Shown: positions 33,757-42,572 of the stretch, piece by piece
Numbering within the stretch: position 1 is the first letter of the stretch
Layout of the letters: each line of letters starts with the position of its first letter
From: Cellvibrio mixtus subsp. mixtus J3-8
Lineage (GTDB): Bacteria; Pseudomonadota; Gammaproteobacteria; Pseudomonadales; Cellvibrionaceae
Length of the DNA stretch: 64,000 bases
Assembly: GCF_000766945.1 (NCBI RefSeq)
Contig: NZ_KN266207.1
Span: 157,829-221,828 of the forward strand
Direction: 5' to 3'
Notes under the pieces: model-generated
What the model saw: the letters and a program-made list of their open reading frames with translations, nothing else
Database searches by the model: none
Told to the model about the DNA's origin: nothing
Program-made: the position numbers and the translations under genes

Positions 33757-34722
33757 TCAATTCTTATCCAGTTGTGCCAATGCAATACGCACTGCTTTGC
33801 GCACTTCAGGATCACTATCGTTCTCCGCATTACGCAATGCAGGTAATGCTGCAGGGTTGCCTAATTCACCTAGCGCCAGCGCCGTTTCTTTACGTAAATT
33901 ACTAATACTGTGGCCGAGTAGCTCCAGGAGGCCATTGGTCGCAGGTATATACCTGACTTTTCCCAACGCGCGCACTGCTTGCAAACGCACTTGCCAGTAA
34001 GAATCGGCAAGCGCAGAAATTAAATAATCACCGCTCGCTGCTAAACGTAATTTTCCGAGTGTGCTGGCAGCCTCCTCGCGCACTTGCCATTCTGCATCGC
34101 CAAGTGCACTGCGCAATGCTGGTAAGACACTGTCGTTATTGGCCAAGCCTAATGCACCGGTTGCAGCGCGGCGTACTTCAATTGCTGAATCATTGCTTGC
34201 TAAACGCGCAAGCTCGGGTAAAGCATCGGTATATTTTAACCAACCTAAAACACCTACGGCTTCGCGCCGCACGTTGGCATTTTCATCGTATAAGGCATGT
34301 AATGCATCCGGTGCGGATGCCGCTAAACGCAATTCACGCAATGCCCGCCACGCATGTTTGCGCACATCGGGATTTTCATTTTTTACCCAGCGTAAAATAA
34401 TATGGCCAAGTTCAGCGGTTTTTAATTGGCTTAAACTTTGCGCTGCAATTTCACTGACCGTTTCATCGCTATCAGTCAAGGCTGTGCTTAGCGCTTCAAC
34501 AACGTCTGGTTCTTCCCAACCCTCTAATAAACGCGCTGCTTCACGGCGTACTTCTGCATTGGTATCAGCAGTTAATGCGTGAGTAAGCCAGGGCAGGGAA
34601 TCAGGGTCTTCAAGGTCTGCCAGTTCAATCAATGCAATGCGGCGCGTGCTGGCATCGCTGTCTTGCAGGCGTGATTGCAAAATTACAATATCGGGATTAT
34701 CGGTTGTCAGTTGTGTTGTCAT
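33757..34722 (-). CDS. HEAT-repeat protein
   Basis: 321 residues made almost wholly of about nine 31-residue helical repeats with the motif D-x-(x)-EVRREAA-x-xLG (for example DTNAEVRREAARLL, NANVRREAVGVLG, DAEWQVREEAASTLG). This is the bacterial HEAT/PBS-lyase-like type, which acts as a scaffold or as an accessory factor in cofactor attachment. No signal peptide, so cytosolic. It lies 54 bp after the ABC ATPase gene and 9 bp before the DUF971 gene in the same operon. A role in maturing or holding the flavoprotein-ferredoxin pair is possible; nothing in the sequence proves it. Confidence 0.88.
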   Translation of the reverse strand: MTTQLTTDNPDIVILQSRLQDSDASTRRIALIELADLEDPDSLPWLTHALTADTNAEVRREAARLLEGWEEPDVVEALSTALTDSDETVSEIAAQSLSQLKTAELGHIILRWVKNENPDVRKHAWRALRELRLAASAPDALHALYDENANVRREAVGVLGWLKYTDALPELARLASNDSAIEVRRAATGALGLANNDSVLPALRSALGDAEWQVREEAASTLGKLRLAASGDYLISALADSYWQVRLQAVRALGKVRYIPATNGLLELLGHSISNLRKETALALGELGNPAALPALRNAENDSDPEVRKAVRIALAQLDKN

Positions 34723-34776
34723 ATCTTCAATTCTTCTTGTTCAATGCTGTTTGGACGTGATTACTTGCCAATAATG

Positions 34777-35676
34777 TTAAACGGCAATACGCGTTTCCGG
34801 TGGCAAACCCAATGGTGAAAGTCGGGGTAGTTGCCTGCCTTCTTCATGATTTAATAAGTCCAGGCAGTGGCGTTTTAACTGCATAAACTCCGGTGTTGTT
34901 ACCAATCCGGTTGTGCGTGGCCGTGCAAAATTCACCGGCAGGTTTTTGATAAATCTGCCGGGGCGCGGGCTCATCACCAGAATACGATCCGCGAGAAAAA
35001 GTGCTTCATCAATATCATGGGTAACAAACACCAATGTGGTGCGGATACGGCTCCAGATATCAAGCAACAATTGCTGCATCTTCAAGCGTGTTTGTGCATC
35101 CAGGGCACCAAAGGGTTCATCCATTAACAACAGTCGCGGTTTATTAATTAATACACGTGCAATTTCCACTCGCTGCTGCATACCGCCAGAAAGTTGGCTT
35201 GGCCAGCGTGTTGCAACATCGTGCAAACCAACTTGCTGCAACATTTCCAGCGCTTGTGCGTGGCGCTCGGCTTTGTTAACGCCGCGCATTTTCAAACCGA
35301 AGGCAACATTGTCCACAATATTCAGCCAGGGAAATAAGGTGTGGTGCTGGAAGACCATACCGCGCTCCGGCGATGGTCCGGTAATCGCTTGTCCATCGAC
35401 TTCAAGCACACCGCTGGCTGGAATAATATGGCCGGCAAGCGCACCTAATAATGTGGATTTTCCGCAACCGGAAGGGCCGAGCAAGCACACAAATTCGCCG
35501 GGCTGGATATTGAAATCCACCGCTTGTACGGCTTCAAATTCGCTCGCGCCAGTGCCGAGGCGAATCGATAATTGTTGTGCATTAATTTCACCCAATGCTA
35601 CCGCAGGTTTTTTTCCATCGGTTTCTGTTAGCTGGTTTTCATAACTCGATGATTGTTTTTCAAAAATAGTCATCAT
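34777..35676 (-). CDS. ABC transporter ATP-binding protein, NitT/TauT (SsuB/TauB-like) type
   Basis: 299 residues from the ATG at 35676, which overlaps the permease stop as ATGA and has AAGGA upstream. A longer frame with about 65 extra residues runs back inside the permease gene and is unlikely to be used. The ATPase core shows Walker A GPSGCGKST, Q-loop VFQHHTLFPW, signature LSGGMQQRVEIARVL, Walker B LLLMDEPFGALD and the H-loop VTHDIDEALFL. The short C-terminal extension is typical of nitrate/sulfonate/taurine importers. Forms the importer with the permease and binding protein upstream. Confidence 0.9.
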   Translation of the reverse strand: MMTIFEKQSSSYENQLTETDGKKPAVALGEINAQQLSIRLGTGASEFEAVQAVDFNIQPGEFVCLLGPSGCGKSTLLGALAGHIIPASGVLEVDGQAITGPSPERGMVFQHHTLFPWLNIVDNVAFGLKMRGVNKAERHAQALEMLQQVGLHDVATRWPSQLSGGMQQRVEIARVLINKPRLLLMDEPFGALDAQTRLKMQQLLLDIWSRIRTTLVFVTHDIDEALFLADRILVMSPRPGRFIKNLPVNFARPRTTGLVTTPEFMQLKRHCLDLLNHEEGRQLPRLSPLGLPPETRIAV

Positions 35677-36482
35677 GATTTTCCTTGCAGTCGATACCAG
35701 GGTGTTAACCAATCGCCAATACGTTTTATTAACCAGCTGCTGCCCATGCCAAGTAAACCGATTAACAACATACCCACCACAATGTCGGCGTAATTTTGAA
35801 TCACGTAGGAGGACCAGGTGTAATAACCGATTCCCCATTGGCCGGAAATCATTTCTGCTGTTACCAGGCAAAACCAGGATGTGCCCATACCAATTGAAAG
35901 CCCGGTAAAAATGCTGGGCAATGCGCCAGGTAAAACCACTTCACGTAAAATTGCCCGCGGTGATGCCCCCAGGCTGCGCGATGATGCAATTAACCGCGGA
36001 TCAACCGCTTCAACACCGTGAATCGTGTTTAATAAAATAGGAAATAATGCACCGGTAAAGGTAATAAAAATCATTGATGCTTCTGAAGAAGGAAACATCA
36101 ATATCGCCAATGGAATCCAGGCAACGGCTGGAATAGGGCGCAACAATTCCAATGGTGGCATTAACCAGTTTTCCGCTTTACGCGAGCGGCCAATGAGCAA
36201 GCCCAACGTAACACCTGCCACAGCTGCCATTAAATAACCGCTAAAAACCCGTGCAAGGCTGCTACCCAAATGTGGTAGCAGCGCGTTGGATTGCAGCAAT
36301 TGCCAAATTGCGCTGATAACCGCTTGCGGCGTAGGCACATTGGAAAAAGTGATGACTCCCAAATCAATTCGCAATGTGGATGCAAAATGCCACAGCAACA
36401 CACACGCGGCGACAGAACCTAACTGCATGCCCGCTGTGGTAAAACGAGAGGGCCGTGCATTGGTCTTTTTAAAACTGGCCAT
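35673..36482 (-). CDS. ABC transporter permease, NitT/TauT (SsuC-like) type
   Basis: 269 residues from the ATG at 36482 with GAGA upstream; a TTG four codons earlier overlaps the previous stop and is less likely. Six hydrophobic segments and the permease EAA-type loop (SSRSLGASPRAILREVVLPGALPSIFTGL) place it in the BPD_transp_1 family, closest in pattern to SsuC/TauC. It would form the inner-membrane channel as a dimer. The stop overlaps the ATPase start by 4 bp and the start follows the binding-protein stop by 8 bp, so translation is coupled. Confidence 0.9.
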   Translation of the reverse strand: MASFKKTNARPSRFTTAGMQLGSVAACVLLWHFASTLRIDLGVITFSNVPTPQAVISAIWQLLQSNALLPHLGSSLARVFSGYLMAAVAGVTLGLLIGRSRKAENWLMPPLELLRPIPAVAWIPLAILMFPSSEASMIFITFTGALFPILLNTIHGVEAVDPRLIASSRSLGASPRAILREVVLPGALPSIFTGLSIGMGTSWFCLVTAEMISGQWGIGYYTWSSYVIQNYADIVVGMLLIGLLGMGSSWLIKRIGDWLTPWYRLQGKS

Positions 36483-36490
36483 AATATTTC

Positions 36491-37924
36491 TCAACGTAAT
36501 GTTGCCGATTGCTCATTCAGTGCACTAACAGTCTGTTCACGCAATGCGCTGAAAGCCAATGCTTTGCCACCGTGTTGTTTGGCAAAGTTTTCTGCTTGAT
36601 CTTTTAACAGGAATGCATCTAACTGGCCGTTACTGCTTTGAACAAACCAGGCCTGGTTAGCAAGTAACTTAATACCACTGTCAGATGCCTGTGCGTAAAT
36701 CGCACGGATATCAGTACCGGCTTCTTCCAGTTTTTGTAGTTCAGCCAACGCATCTTTAAACGATGCGTAATGACGAACCAACGGTTCGCCGCGCACCCAG
36801 AGTTGCGCAAGGTGTTTGAAATCGGTAATGGTTTTTCCGCTAACAGCGTCTTTGGCATCCAGTGAAAGTGGTGAATAATCTTTTAGTGCTGCTTCATAAT
36901 CGCGGCCGGATTGTTTAAACGCTTCACGCAAATATTTATCGTTGATAAACGTCGTTACATCCAAACCTTTGTCGGTTCTTTTTAACAACTTTAAAGTTTC
37001 TATCGCGGTTGATGTGGCTTGGCGATATTCCGGTTTCCAGGTTAAATCGCGGGTTTGCAAACCGAGCGGACCATGGAACAAGTAATTTACTTCAGCTTCA
37101 ATGCCGGTTAGTTTTTCAATCAGCTCGCTGTATTTTTCCGGCTCGGCAGCGATCAAGCGATCAGCCTCAATCGCTGCACGCAAATAGGCCACCACAATTT
37201 CCGGGTATTTTTTTGCATAGGCCTCATCGACCAAAGTGCCATGATAGGTGGGCGCGTTTGCTTGTGATCCATCGTAAATTTTGCGTGCAAAACCGCGATT
37301 GGGAAATAATTCAGCAAAGGGTACAAAGTCCGCATGGGCATCAATACGATTGCTTTTTAATGCCGAGCCGGCAATTTCCGGTGCTTGTGCAATAATGCGT
37401 ACATCTTTATCCAGGTCCCAGCCTTGCGCTTTCACCGCGCGTAACAGCATGCCGTGGGATGTGGAAGCAAAAGGCACTGAAATAGTTTTGCCTTTTAATT
37501 CAGCAAGTGATTGCACCGGTGAAGCCGCGGGAACAACAATACCGTTGCCGCTACCTTTAATGCTGCCGGACAGTACACTGATAAAAATACTGCGCTTGCC
37601 GGCGGCTTCGTGGGCTACACCGTTGAATGAGCCGGGAAAATCGGCCATCGCACCAAAATCCAGTTTGCCCGCAACCATTTCATTGGTCAGCGGTGCGCCA
37701 CTGGTAAAGTTTTTCCATTCAATTTCGTATTTTGCATCTTTGTATTTGCCATCTTTCGGTAAATATTTTTCCAGCAGTTTTAATTCGCGAATCAATAAGC
37801 CACCAGTCGCGCAATTGATAGTGGTGTCCTGCGTGCCTATGGCAATGCGAATGGTTTCGGCATGCGCAGCTACACTGGTTAATACCAGCGATAAGGCCAG
37901 GGCTAAACGGGTTATAAAACGCAT
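36491..37924 (-). CDS. Periplasmic substrate-binding protein, NitT/TauT family
   Basis: 477 residues. Signal peptide about 1-22 (AHA-E). The mature start ETIRIAIGTQDTTINCATGG and the stretches DFGAMADFPGSF, GKTISVPFASTSHGMLLRAVKAQGWD are those of nitrate/sulfonate-type binding proteins. At about 455 mature residues it is clearly longer than SsuA or TauA (about 320) and nearer to the NrtA length, with extra C-terminal helices. Probable substrate is an organosulfonate because of the asf-like flavoprotein and ferredoxin genes upstream; nitrate is the alternative. Confidence 0.86.
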   Translation of the reverse strand: MRFITRLALALSLVLTSVAAHAETIRIAIGTQDTTINCATGGLLIRELKLLEKYLPKDGKYKDAKYEIEWKNFTSGAPLTNEMVAGKLDFGAMADFPGSFNGVAHEAAGKRSIFISVLSGSIKGSGNGIVVPAASPVQSLAELKGKTISVPFASTSHGMLLRAVKAQGWDLDKDVRIIAQAPEIAGSALKSNRIDAHADFVPFAELFPNRGFARKIYDGSQANAPTYHGTLVDEAYAKKYPEIVVAYLRAAIEADRLIAAEPEKYSELIEKLTGIEAEVNYLFHGPLGLQTRDLTWKPEYRQATSTAIETLKLLKRTDKGLDVTTFINDKYLREAFKQSGRDYEAALKDYSPLSLDAKDAVSGKTITDFKHLAQLWVRGEPLVRHYASFKDALAELQKLEEAGTDIRAIYAQASDSGIKLLANQAWFVQSSNGQLDAFLLKDQAENFAKQHGGKALAFSALREQTVSALNEQSATLR

Positions 37925-38081
37925 TGTTATTTCCTCTTCACGGTTCCAGGCCTGTAAGCCGTTTTTGTAAAGTCGTTTTCTTCTCAGGTAGAGGTAGGCA
38001 ACGAGAGGTTATTGAGTTAAATGGCATCTGAAGGCAGGTTCAGGTAGCACAATTTTTTAAATCAAAAGGAGCAAGGTTAAA

Positions 38082-38327
38082 TCAACGCAATAAGTAAGGA
38101 ATTTCCACTTTTACTGCGCCGGTCGGGCAATCCGTTTCACAGGGCATGCAATACCAGCATTCATCAAATTGCATAAATGCTTTATTGGTTTCCGGATGAA
38201 TGGCTAATAAATCCATCGGGCAAACTTCCACGCACACGGTGCAACCTTTGTGTGCAGTACATTTTTCTTCGTCGACGGTGACCGGCGCATTACTGCGAAA
38301 AAAAATACTTTGTTGTTGCTGGGCCAT
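38082..38327 (-). CDS. 4Fe-4S dicluster ferredoxin (AsfB/AprB-like)
   Basis: 81 residues from the ATG at 38327, which has GGAGAT 7 nt upstream; an upstream TTG would overlap the flavoprotein gene. Two cysteine clusters are visible: CTAHKGCTVCVEVCP and CWYCMPCETDCP, enough for two 4Fe-4S clusters. It follows the AprA-like flavoprotein by 10 bp, the same order as the alpha/beta pair of adenylylsulfate reductase and the asfA-asfB pair of Pseudomonas arylsulfonate desulfonation. It should carry electrons to or from the flavoprotein in the cytosol. Confidence 0.9.
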   Translation of the reverse strand: MAQQQQSIFFRSNAPVTVDEEKCTAHKGCTVCVEVCPMDLLAIHPETNKAFMQFDECWYCMPCETDCPTGAVKVEIPYLLR

Positions 38328-38337
38328 GAAATATCTC

Positions 38338-40095
38338 CTAGCTATTGGCAACTTTTAGACGTAAGCCCTGGTAGGCGATTTCTTCTTGCGCATTTAAGTG
38401 AATCAGGTAAGGCTCAACAGCGCGTTTGAAACTGACCATATTGCCGTGTGCGTCTTTCTTTAAATGGCAGTGATAAAACCATTCGTTGTCATTGCGTTTG
38501 GGATAATCCACGCGATAGTGATACAAGCCCCAACGGCTTTCCTTGCGAAACAGCGATGCGCGCGCGGCCATTTCGGCACAGTCGCGAATTACGCTCACTT
38601 CCATTGCGCGCATTAGTTCATGTGGATTATTGGCTTTGATTTGCTCGATATCCTGTTCGATCATTGCAAAACGTTCCAAACCAATTTCCATTTTTTTGGT
38701 CACTTTTGGTGGTTGCAAATAATCGTTCACAAAGCGACGCAACTTGTATTCAACTTGCGCGGGGGGTAATCCCTGTTCGCGCAGCAACGGGGCATAAACG
38801 CGTTGTTTTTCGTTGGCAACTTGCTCTGCATTTAAATCACTGTGTACACGTTCTGCTACATAATCGGCCGCGTTTACGCCGGCAAACCAGCCGTATGTAA
38901 ATGCTCCAAGCATATAGTTATGCGGTACGGCGGCCATATCACCGGCGGAATATAAACCTTTCACTGATGTTTCCGCGTGTTCATTTACCCAAACACCGGA
39001 TGCACTATGGCCAGAGCAAAAACCAATTTCAGAAATATGCATTTCCACCATTTTCTCGCGGTAATCAGTACCGCGATTGGCATGGAACTGGCCACGACTC
39101 GGGCGCTCGTTGCTGTGCAAAATGGTTTCAATATTCTGGATGGTTTCTTCGGCCAGGTGATCCAGTTTTAAAAAGACCGGACCATTACCGCCTTCCAATT
39201 CCTGGTAAAACTCCCACATCATTTGCCCGCTCCAGTAATCGCATTCAATAAAGCGTTCCCCTTTATTATTGGCGGTGTAACCACCGAGGGGACCTGTAAC
39301 GTAAGCACAAGCAGGGCCGTTGTAATCCTTAATCAGTGGATTGATTTGAAAACATTCCAGGTTCGCCAATTCAGCCCCGGCGTGATAAGCCATTGCGTAA
39401 CCGTCACCGGCATTGGTGGGGTTTTCATAGGTGCCCATCAAATAACCGGAAGCCGGTAAACCTAAACGTCCTGCCGCTCCACAACATAAAATTACGGCTT
39501 TTGCGCGAATTACGTGGAAATCTGCGGTGCGGCAATCAAATCCCAAAACACCATTCACCGCGCCTTCGTCGTCGGTTAATAAACGTGTGCTAACGATGCG
39601 ATTAGTGATGGAAATTTTTGCACGCTTTAATTGGCGATAAAGCACTTTTTTAATATCGTGTCCTTCGGGCATCGGCAATACATAAGAACCCATGTGATGA
39701 ACTTTTTTTACTGCGTAATCACCTGTTTCATCTTTTTCAAATTTCACGCCCCAGCGATCCAGTTGTTCGATGGTTGCGAAACTGTTTTTTGCATACGCAT
39801 ACACCGCTGCCTGGTTCACAATGCCGTCATTTGCAATGGTAATCTCTTTGGTGTATTGCTCGGGGGTGGCGTGGCCGGGAATGACGGCATTGTTTAAACC
39901 GTCCATGCCCATGCTAATTGCGCCCGAACGTTTTACATTGGCTTTATCGAGCAATAAAATGTTTAACGCCGGATTTTTTTCTTTGGCTTTTATCGCTGCC
40001 ATTGGGCCAGCGGTGCCGCCGCCGACAACAACAATGTCGTACTCTTGCTCGATGTGTTTTACATCATCGATACTATTGAAGTTTTCCCAGACCAT
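38338..40095 (-). CDS. AprA-like / AsfA-like FAD-dependent oxidoreductase
   Basis: 585 residues. FAD-binding motif at the N-terminus (YDIVVVGGGTAGPMAAIKAKEK, G25-x-G-x-x-G region), the fumarate-reductase-type flavin domain (LLLDKANVKRSGAISMG; AGDGYAMAYHAGAELANLE), the second FAD motif GLYSAGDMAA and an AprA-like C-terminal segment (ESRWGLYHYRVDYPKRND). It belongs to the fumarate-reductase/adenylylsulfate-reductase alpha family. With ferredoxin and sulfonate-type importer in one operon, it most resembles the AsfA reductase needed for arylsulfonate desulfonation in Pseudomonas. Direct substrate is unknown. Second gene of the operon, 14 bp after the GntR gene. Confidence 0.85.
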   Translation of the reverse strand: MVWENFNSIDDVKHIEQEYDIVVVGGGTAGPMAAIKAKEKNPALNILLLDKANVKRSGAISMGMDGLNNAVIPGHATPEQYTKEITIANDGIVNQAAVYAYAKNSFATIEQLDRWGVKFEKDETGDYAVKKVHHMGSYVLPMPEGHDIKKVLYRQLKRAKISITNRIVSTRLLTDDEGAVNGVLGFDCRTADFHVIRAKAVILCCGAAGRLGLPASGYLMGTYENPTNAGDGYAMAYHAGAELANLECFQINPLIKDYNGPACAYVTGPLGGYTANNKGERFIECDYWSGQMMWEFYQELEGGNGPVFLKLDHLAEETIQNIETILHSNERPSRGQFHANRGTDYREKMVEMHISEIGFCSGHSASGVWVNEHAETSVKGLYSAGDMAAVPHNYMLGAFTYGWFAGVNAADYVAERVHSDLNAEQVANEKQRVYAPLLREQGLPPAQVEYKLRRFVNDYLQPPKVTKKMEIGLERFAMIEQDIEQIKANNPHELMRAMEVSVIRDCAEMAARASLFRKESRWGLYHYRVDYPKRNDNEWFYHCHLKKDAHGNMVSFKRAVEPYLIHLNAQEEIAYQGLRLKVANS

Positions 40096-40109
40096 TAATT
40101 GCTCTCCGC

Positions 40110-40877
40110 TTAATTTTTTTGACTGTCAGCGCGTTGGCGATCAATACGGAAACGGTATTGGAAGGCATCGCCACGGTAATAAAGGAATTCAAAATCAATG
40201 GGGTTGCCATCGGCAGTGTGTGTTAGCCGCTCAATTCGCATAATGGGCGCCCCTTTTTCTACGTTTAACGCTTTGGTTAGTTCGCTATCGGCCAGAATTG
40301 CGTCAATGGCGAGGTCAGCATGGCCGAGGTTAAGCTGTAAATCGTTTTCGAGGATCAGGAAAATATCGCGTGTAATCAGATCCGCCTTTTGTAATTTCTC
40401 CCCGATGTCGGCGAGTACATAAGAAATTTCCAGCGAGACCGGTTCGCGGTTGATAAGGCGCACGCGTTTTATTTCTGCAACCTTATCGCCTTCATTGAGT
40501 TGCAAGCGTTCTGCAATACGCGCGTCAGCGGCAATAAATTTCACACTGAGTAGTTGGTTAATAACTTCATGACCCCATTGTGATAACGATTCAGCCAAAC
40601 CTTTTAACGTGCTGACGTTTTGAAATGCTTTTGGCTTTGCAACAAAGGTACCTTTGCCGTGGATTTTAAAAATGAGCCCTTCTTTTTGCAGATCCCCTAG
40701 CGCTTGGCGCACAGTAATACGGCTTACCTGGAATTGATCACCCAATTCGCTTTCCGATGGCATGCGGCTTTCGGCGGGGTAGGTGCCATCCAGAATTTGC
40801 GCGCGCAATAATTCTTTCAATTGGTTGTAAAGTGGAACTGGTGCGAAGGGAACCAGTGGTGAGTTTTTTTTATTCAT
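40110..40877 (-). CDS. GntR-family (HutC-type) transcriptional regulator
   Basis: 255 residues from the ATG at 40877; a TTG further upstream gives an unlikely 13-residue extension. N-terminal winged helix (about 10-80): VPLYNQLKELLRAQILDGTYPAESRMPSESELGDQFQVSRITVRQALGDLQKEGLIFKIHGKGTFVA. C-terminal UTRA-type ligand domain (about 95-245) with VAEIKRVRLINREPVSLEISYV and DFEFLYYRGDAFQYRF. First gene of the operon, so it probably autoregulates the operon; a palindrome sits just upstream. The Pseudomonas asf locus is said to use a LysR-type regulator, so this is a different control scheme. Confidence 0.9.
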   Translation of the reverse strand: MNKKNSPLVPFAPVPLYNQLKELLRAQILDGTYPAESRMPSESELGDQFQVSRITVRQALGDLQKEGLIFKIHGKGTFVAKPKAFQNVSTLKGLAESLSQWGHEVINQLLSVKFIAADARIAERLQLNEGDKVAEIKRVRLINREPVSLEISYVLADIGEKLQKADLITRDIFLILENDLQLNLGHADLAIDAILADSELTKALNVEKGAPIMRIERLTHTADGNPIDFEFLYYRGDAFQYRFRIDRQRADSQKN

Positions 40878-40925
40878 CAAATGTCCGGCTAATTTATAAA
40901 GTCTGCAATAAGACAACTCATTACT

Positions 40926-40941
40926 ACTTGTTATGACAAGT
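40926..40941 (-). promoter_or_regulatory. Candidate GntR/HutC operator
   Basis: ACTTGTTATGACAAGT is a 6-bp perfect inverted repeat around a 4-bp centre, 49 bp upstream of the GntR start codon. It matches the general ACTTGT...ACAAGT form of HutC-type operators. No second copy was noticed. Confidence 0.6.
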
Positions 40942-41188
40942 TGCGGCGAGTATATAAATGGCCATCTGGATTAGAAAAATAATTTAATTTTATATCGTTA
41001 TAACTTTTAAAATTTAAAGTGTTGTAATTTGAACAGCTGTTGGCGGGTGGGTTATGGGGAACAGATTGAAGTTCTTGCCAATCCTGGCTTTCAGGATAAT
41101 TGATGTGTTGATTTTAGAGCAGTTCGTTTTATTATTTGGTTGCTATCGGCACCATTTTTTTTTCAGTATTTTCAAAAAAGTCGCAAAA

Positions 41189-41220
41189 AAATCCCGCACA
41201 GAAACTGTGCGGGATTTTTT
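41189..41220. terminator. Bidirectional terminator downstream of yggL
   Basis: AAATCCCGCACAG (41189-41201), loop AAA, CTGTGCGGGATTT (41205-41217): 13-bp perfect stem with T-runs on both strands. Serves the minus-strand yggL gene, whose stop is 20 bp away. Confidence 0.92.
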
Positions 41221-41239
41221 CAGCCGCTTGTGCGATTAA

Positions 41240-41608
41240 TTAGAGGTAGTAATTTGCATCAATAATTTCGCCCAGTTCTACAGTGGCAACCTGTGGTTGC
41301 GCTTTAAGCCATGCGAGTAATTTTGCTTTATCGGCTTCAGTGGTAGAACCATAACGTTGGTTTGAGCCAATAAAACCGGACAGGCGTTTACTGGATAAAC
41401 CGCCGCCAAAGGCCAGGCCTTCAGCATTGATGGCATCAATAAAAAAACTGTCTACAAATTGGCTAATGACTTCTTCCGTCAAGTCTTCTTTAAATTCACA
41501 TTCCAGTTCAAAACCAAAAGTGGCGAATTCGTCCTGAAATAATTTTTTACGCAAACGTTTACTGCGTTGGGGGGCTTTTTTGGTGTTTGCGTTATTTATT
41601 GCGGTCAT
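41240..41608 (-). CDS. yggL: YggL family (DUF469), 50S ribosome-binding protein
   Basis: 122 residues. The core SKRLRKKLFQDEFATFGFELECEFKEDLTEEVISQFVDSFFIDAINAEGL is the YggL/DUF469 signature, followed by SSKRLSGFIGSNQRYGSTTEADKAKLLAWLKAQP. Family members associate with the large ribosomal subunit in Escherichia coli; their exact job is not settled. Slightly longer than usual because of a basic N-terminal tail. It follows yceH by 62 bp on the same strand and has a bidirectional terminator downstream. Confidence 0.9.
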   Translation of the reverse strand: MTAINNANTKKAPQRSKRLRKKLFQDEFATFGFELECEFKEDLTEEVISQFVDSFFIDAINAEGLAFGGGLSSKRLSGFIGSNQRYGSTTEADKAKLLAWLKAQPQVATVELGEIIDANYYL

Positions 41609-41670
41609 GAGGTTTACCTTATTACATTAAAAAATTACGGGTGTTGCATTAAAGATTACGGGTGGTTGAA

Positions 41671-42453
41671 TCAGGTTAAATCGGCGTTGCTAACACCGTT
41701 CAAATCCATCAGTGCAGCGACTTGTTTTTCCAATAATTCAATACGGCTTTCCAATTGCCGGATTTTTTGTTCGAGTTGCGCGACTTGCTCGTCATTACCA
41801 CCACCACTTTTATTTGTGCTGGCGTTTGCGCTTTGCAACGCTGCAATCGCGGTCAGGTCGGGTTGGCCGCAAAGCAGGTGGGTATAACGGTCTTCCCGCT
41901 GGCCGGCCTGGCGGGGAATGTGCACAACCAGGGGTTTGGTTTTGGCGCAAAGGCTTTGCAGTTTTTCTTCTAATGCCTGTGGAGATCCAAATTCAACCAT
42001 GCGCTGGGTGCGAGTCAGGATTTCCGCCAGGGTTTGGGCGCCGCGCAATAAGAGTACTGTCAGGATCGCCTGGGTGGCTTTGTCCACGCTCAATACCCGG
42101 GTGAGGCGCTGGTCGTAACGGGCCGCGCGGGAACCGTAATCGACGGCAATCAACTGGCGATCCTGCAATTCACTTACGCAACGTTGCAATGGCCCTGAAT
42201 CGTAGTTACTGACCGGTTCGCGGCTGGTTTTCTGGTTACAGGCGAGTTGCAGGCTGTTCAGGGTCAGGGGGTATTGGTCGGGCGTCGTCAGTTGCTTTTC
42301 CATTAACGAGCCCAGAACCCGGGCCTCCATGGCATTGAGCAGGGCCTGTTCTTCAGAGGGCGCATCGGTAGTTGGGATGTTTTCGGTATCCATAAATCTC
42401 GTCTCTGCCAATTTTTGTGGGGCCACTGTACGCCGATAGGGGGTAAATTTCAT
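41671..42453 (-). CDS. yceH: YceH family protein (DUF480)
   Basis: 260 residues from the ATG at 42453, preceded by GGGAGG at a good distance; an internal ATG at 42393 (MDTENIP) matches the family's usual length better but has a poorer site. Two winged-helix-like units carry the DUF480 pattern: LNAMEARVLGSLMEKQLTTPDQYPLTLNSLQLACNQKTSREPV, VLSVDKATQAILTVLLLRGAQTLAEI and LVVHIPRQAGQREDRYTHLL. A leucine-rich coiled coil (QLEQKIRQLESRIELLEKQVAAL) ends it. Molecular function unknown in the family. Confidence 0.9.
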   Translation of the reverse strand: MKFTPYRRTVAPQKLAETRFMDTENIPTTDAPSEEQALLNAMEARVLGSLMEKQLTTPDQYPLTLNSLQLACNQKTSREPVSNYDSGPLQRCVSELQDRQLIAVDYGSRAARYDQRLTRVLSVDKATQAILTVLLLRGAQTLAEILTRTQRMVEFGSPQALEEKLQSLCAKTKPLVVHIPRQAGQREDRYTHLLCGQPDLTAIAALQSANASTNKSGGGNDEQVAQLEQKIRQLESRIELLEKQVAALMDLNGVSNADLT

Positions 42454-42572
42454 CTTTTACCTCCCGGGCCATTCGTTATTCTGTTTTTTTATGACGAGGA
42501 GGTTAAATCTGCCTATATTTTAAACACAGGTGGTTTGAGTATTTTTTGGGTAATCGCGCCGAGGAAGACTTT

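Noticed and set aside
34061-34582. Plus-strand frame of 173 aa opposite the HEAT gene
   Set aside because: Regular repeats in it are only the reverse of the HEAT repeats.
34913-35644. 243-aa plus-strand frame opposite the ABC ATPase gene
   Set aside because: The minus strand has all ABC ATPase motifs; the plus frame is basic and serine-rich without a pattern.
34777-35871. Long form of the ABC ATPase (364 aa)
   Set aside because: The first 65 residues lie inside the permease gene in another frame and have no ATPase homology; the start at 35676 is preferred.
37281-37970. 229-aa plus-strand frame opposite the binding-protein gene
   Set aside because: Overlaps a clear signal peptide and binding-protein sequence on the other strand.
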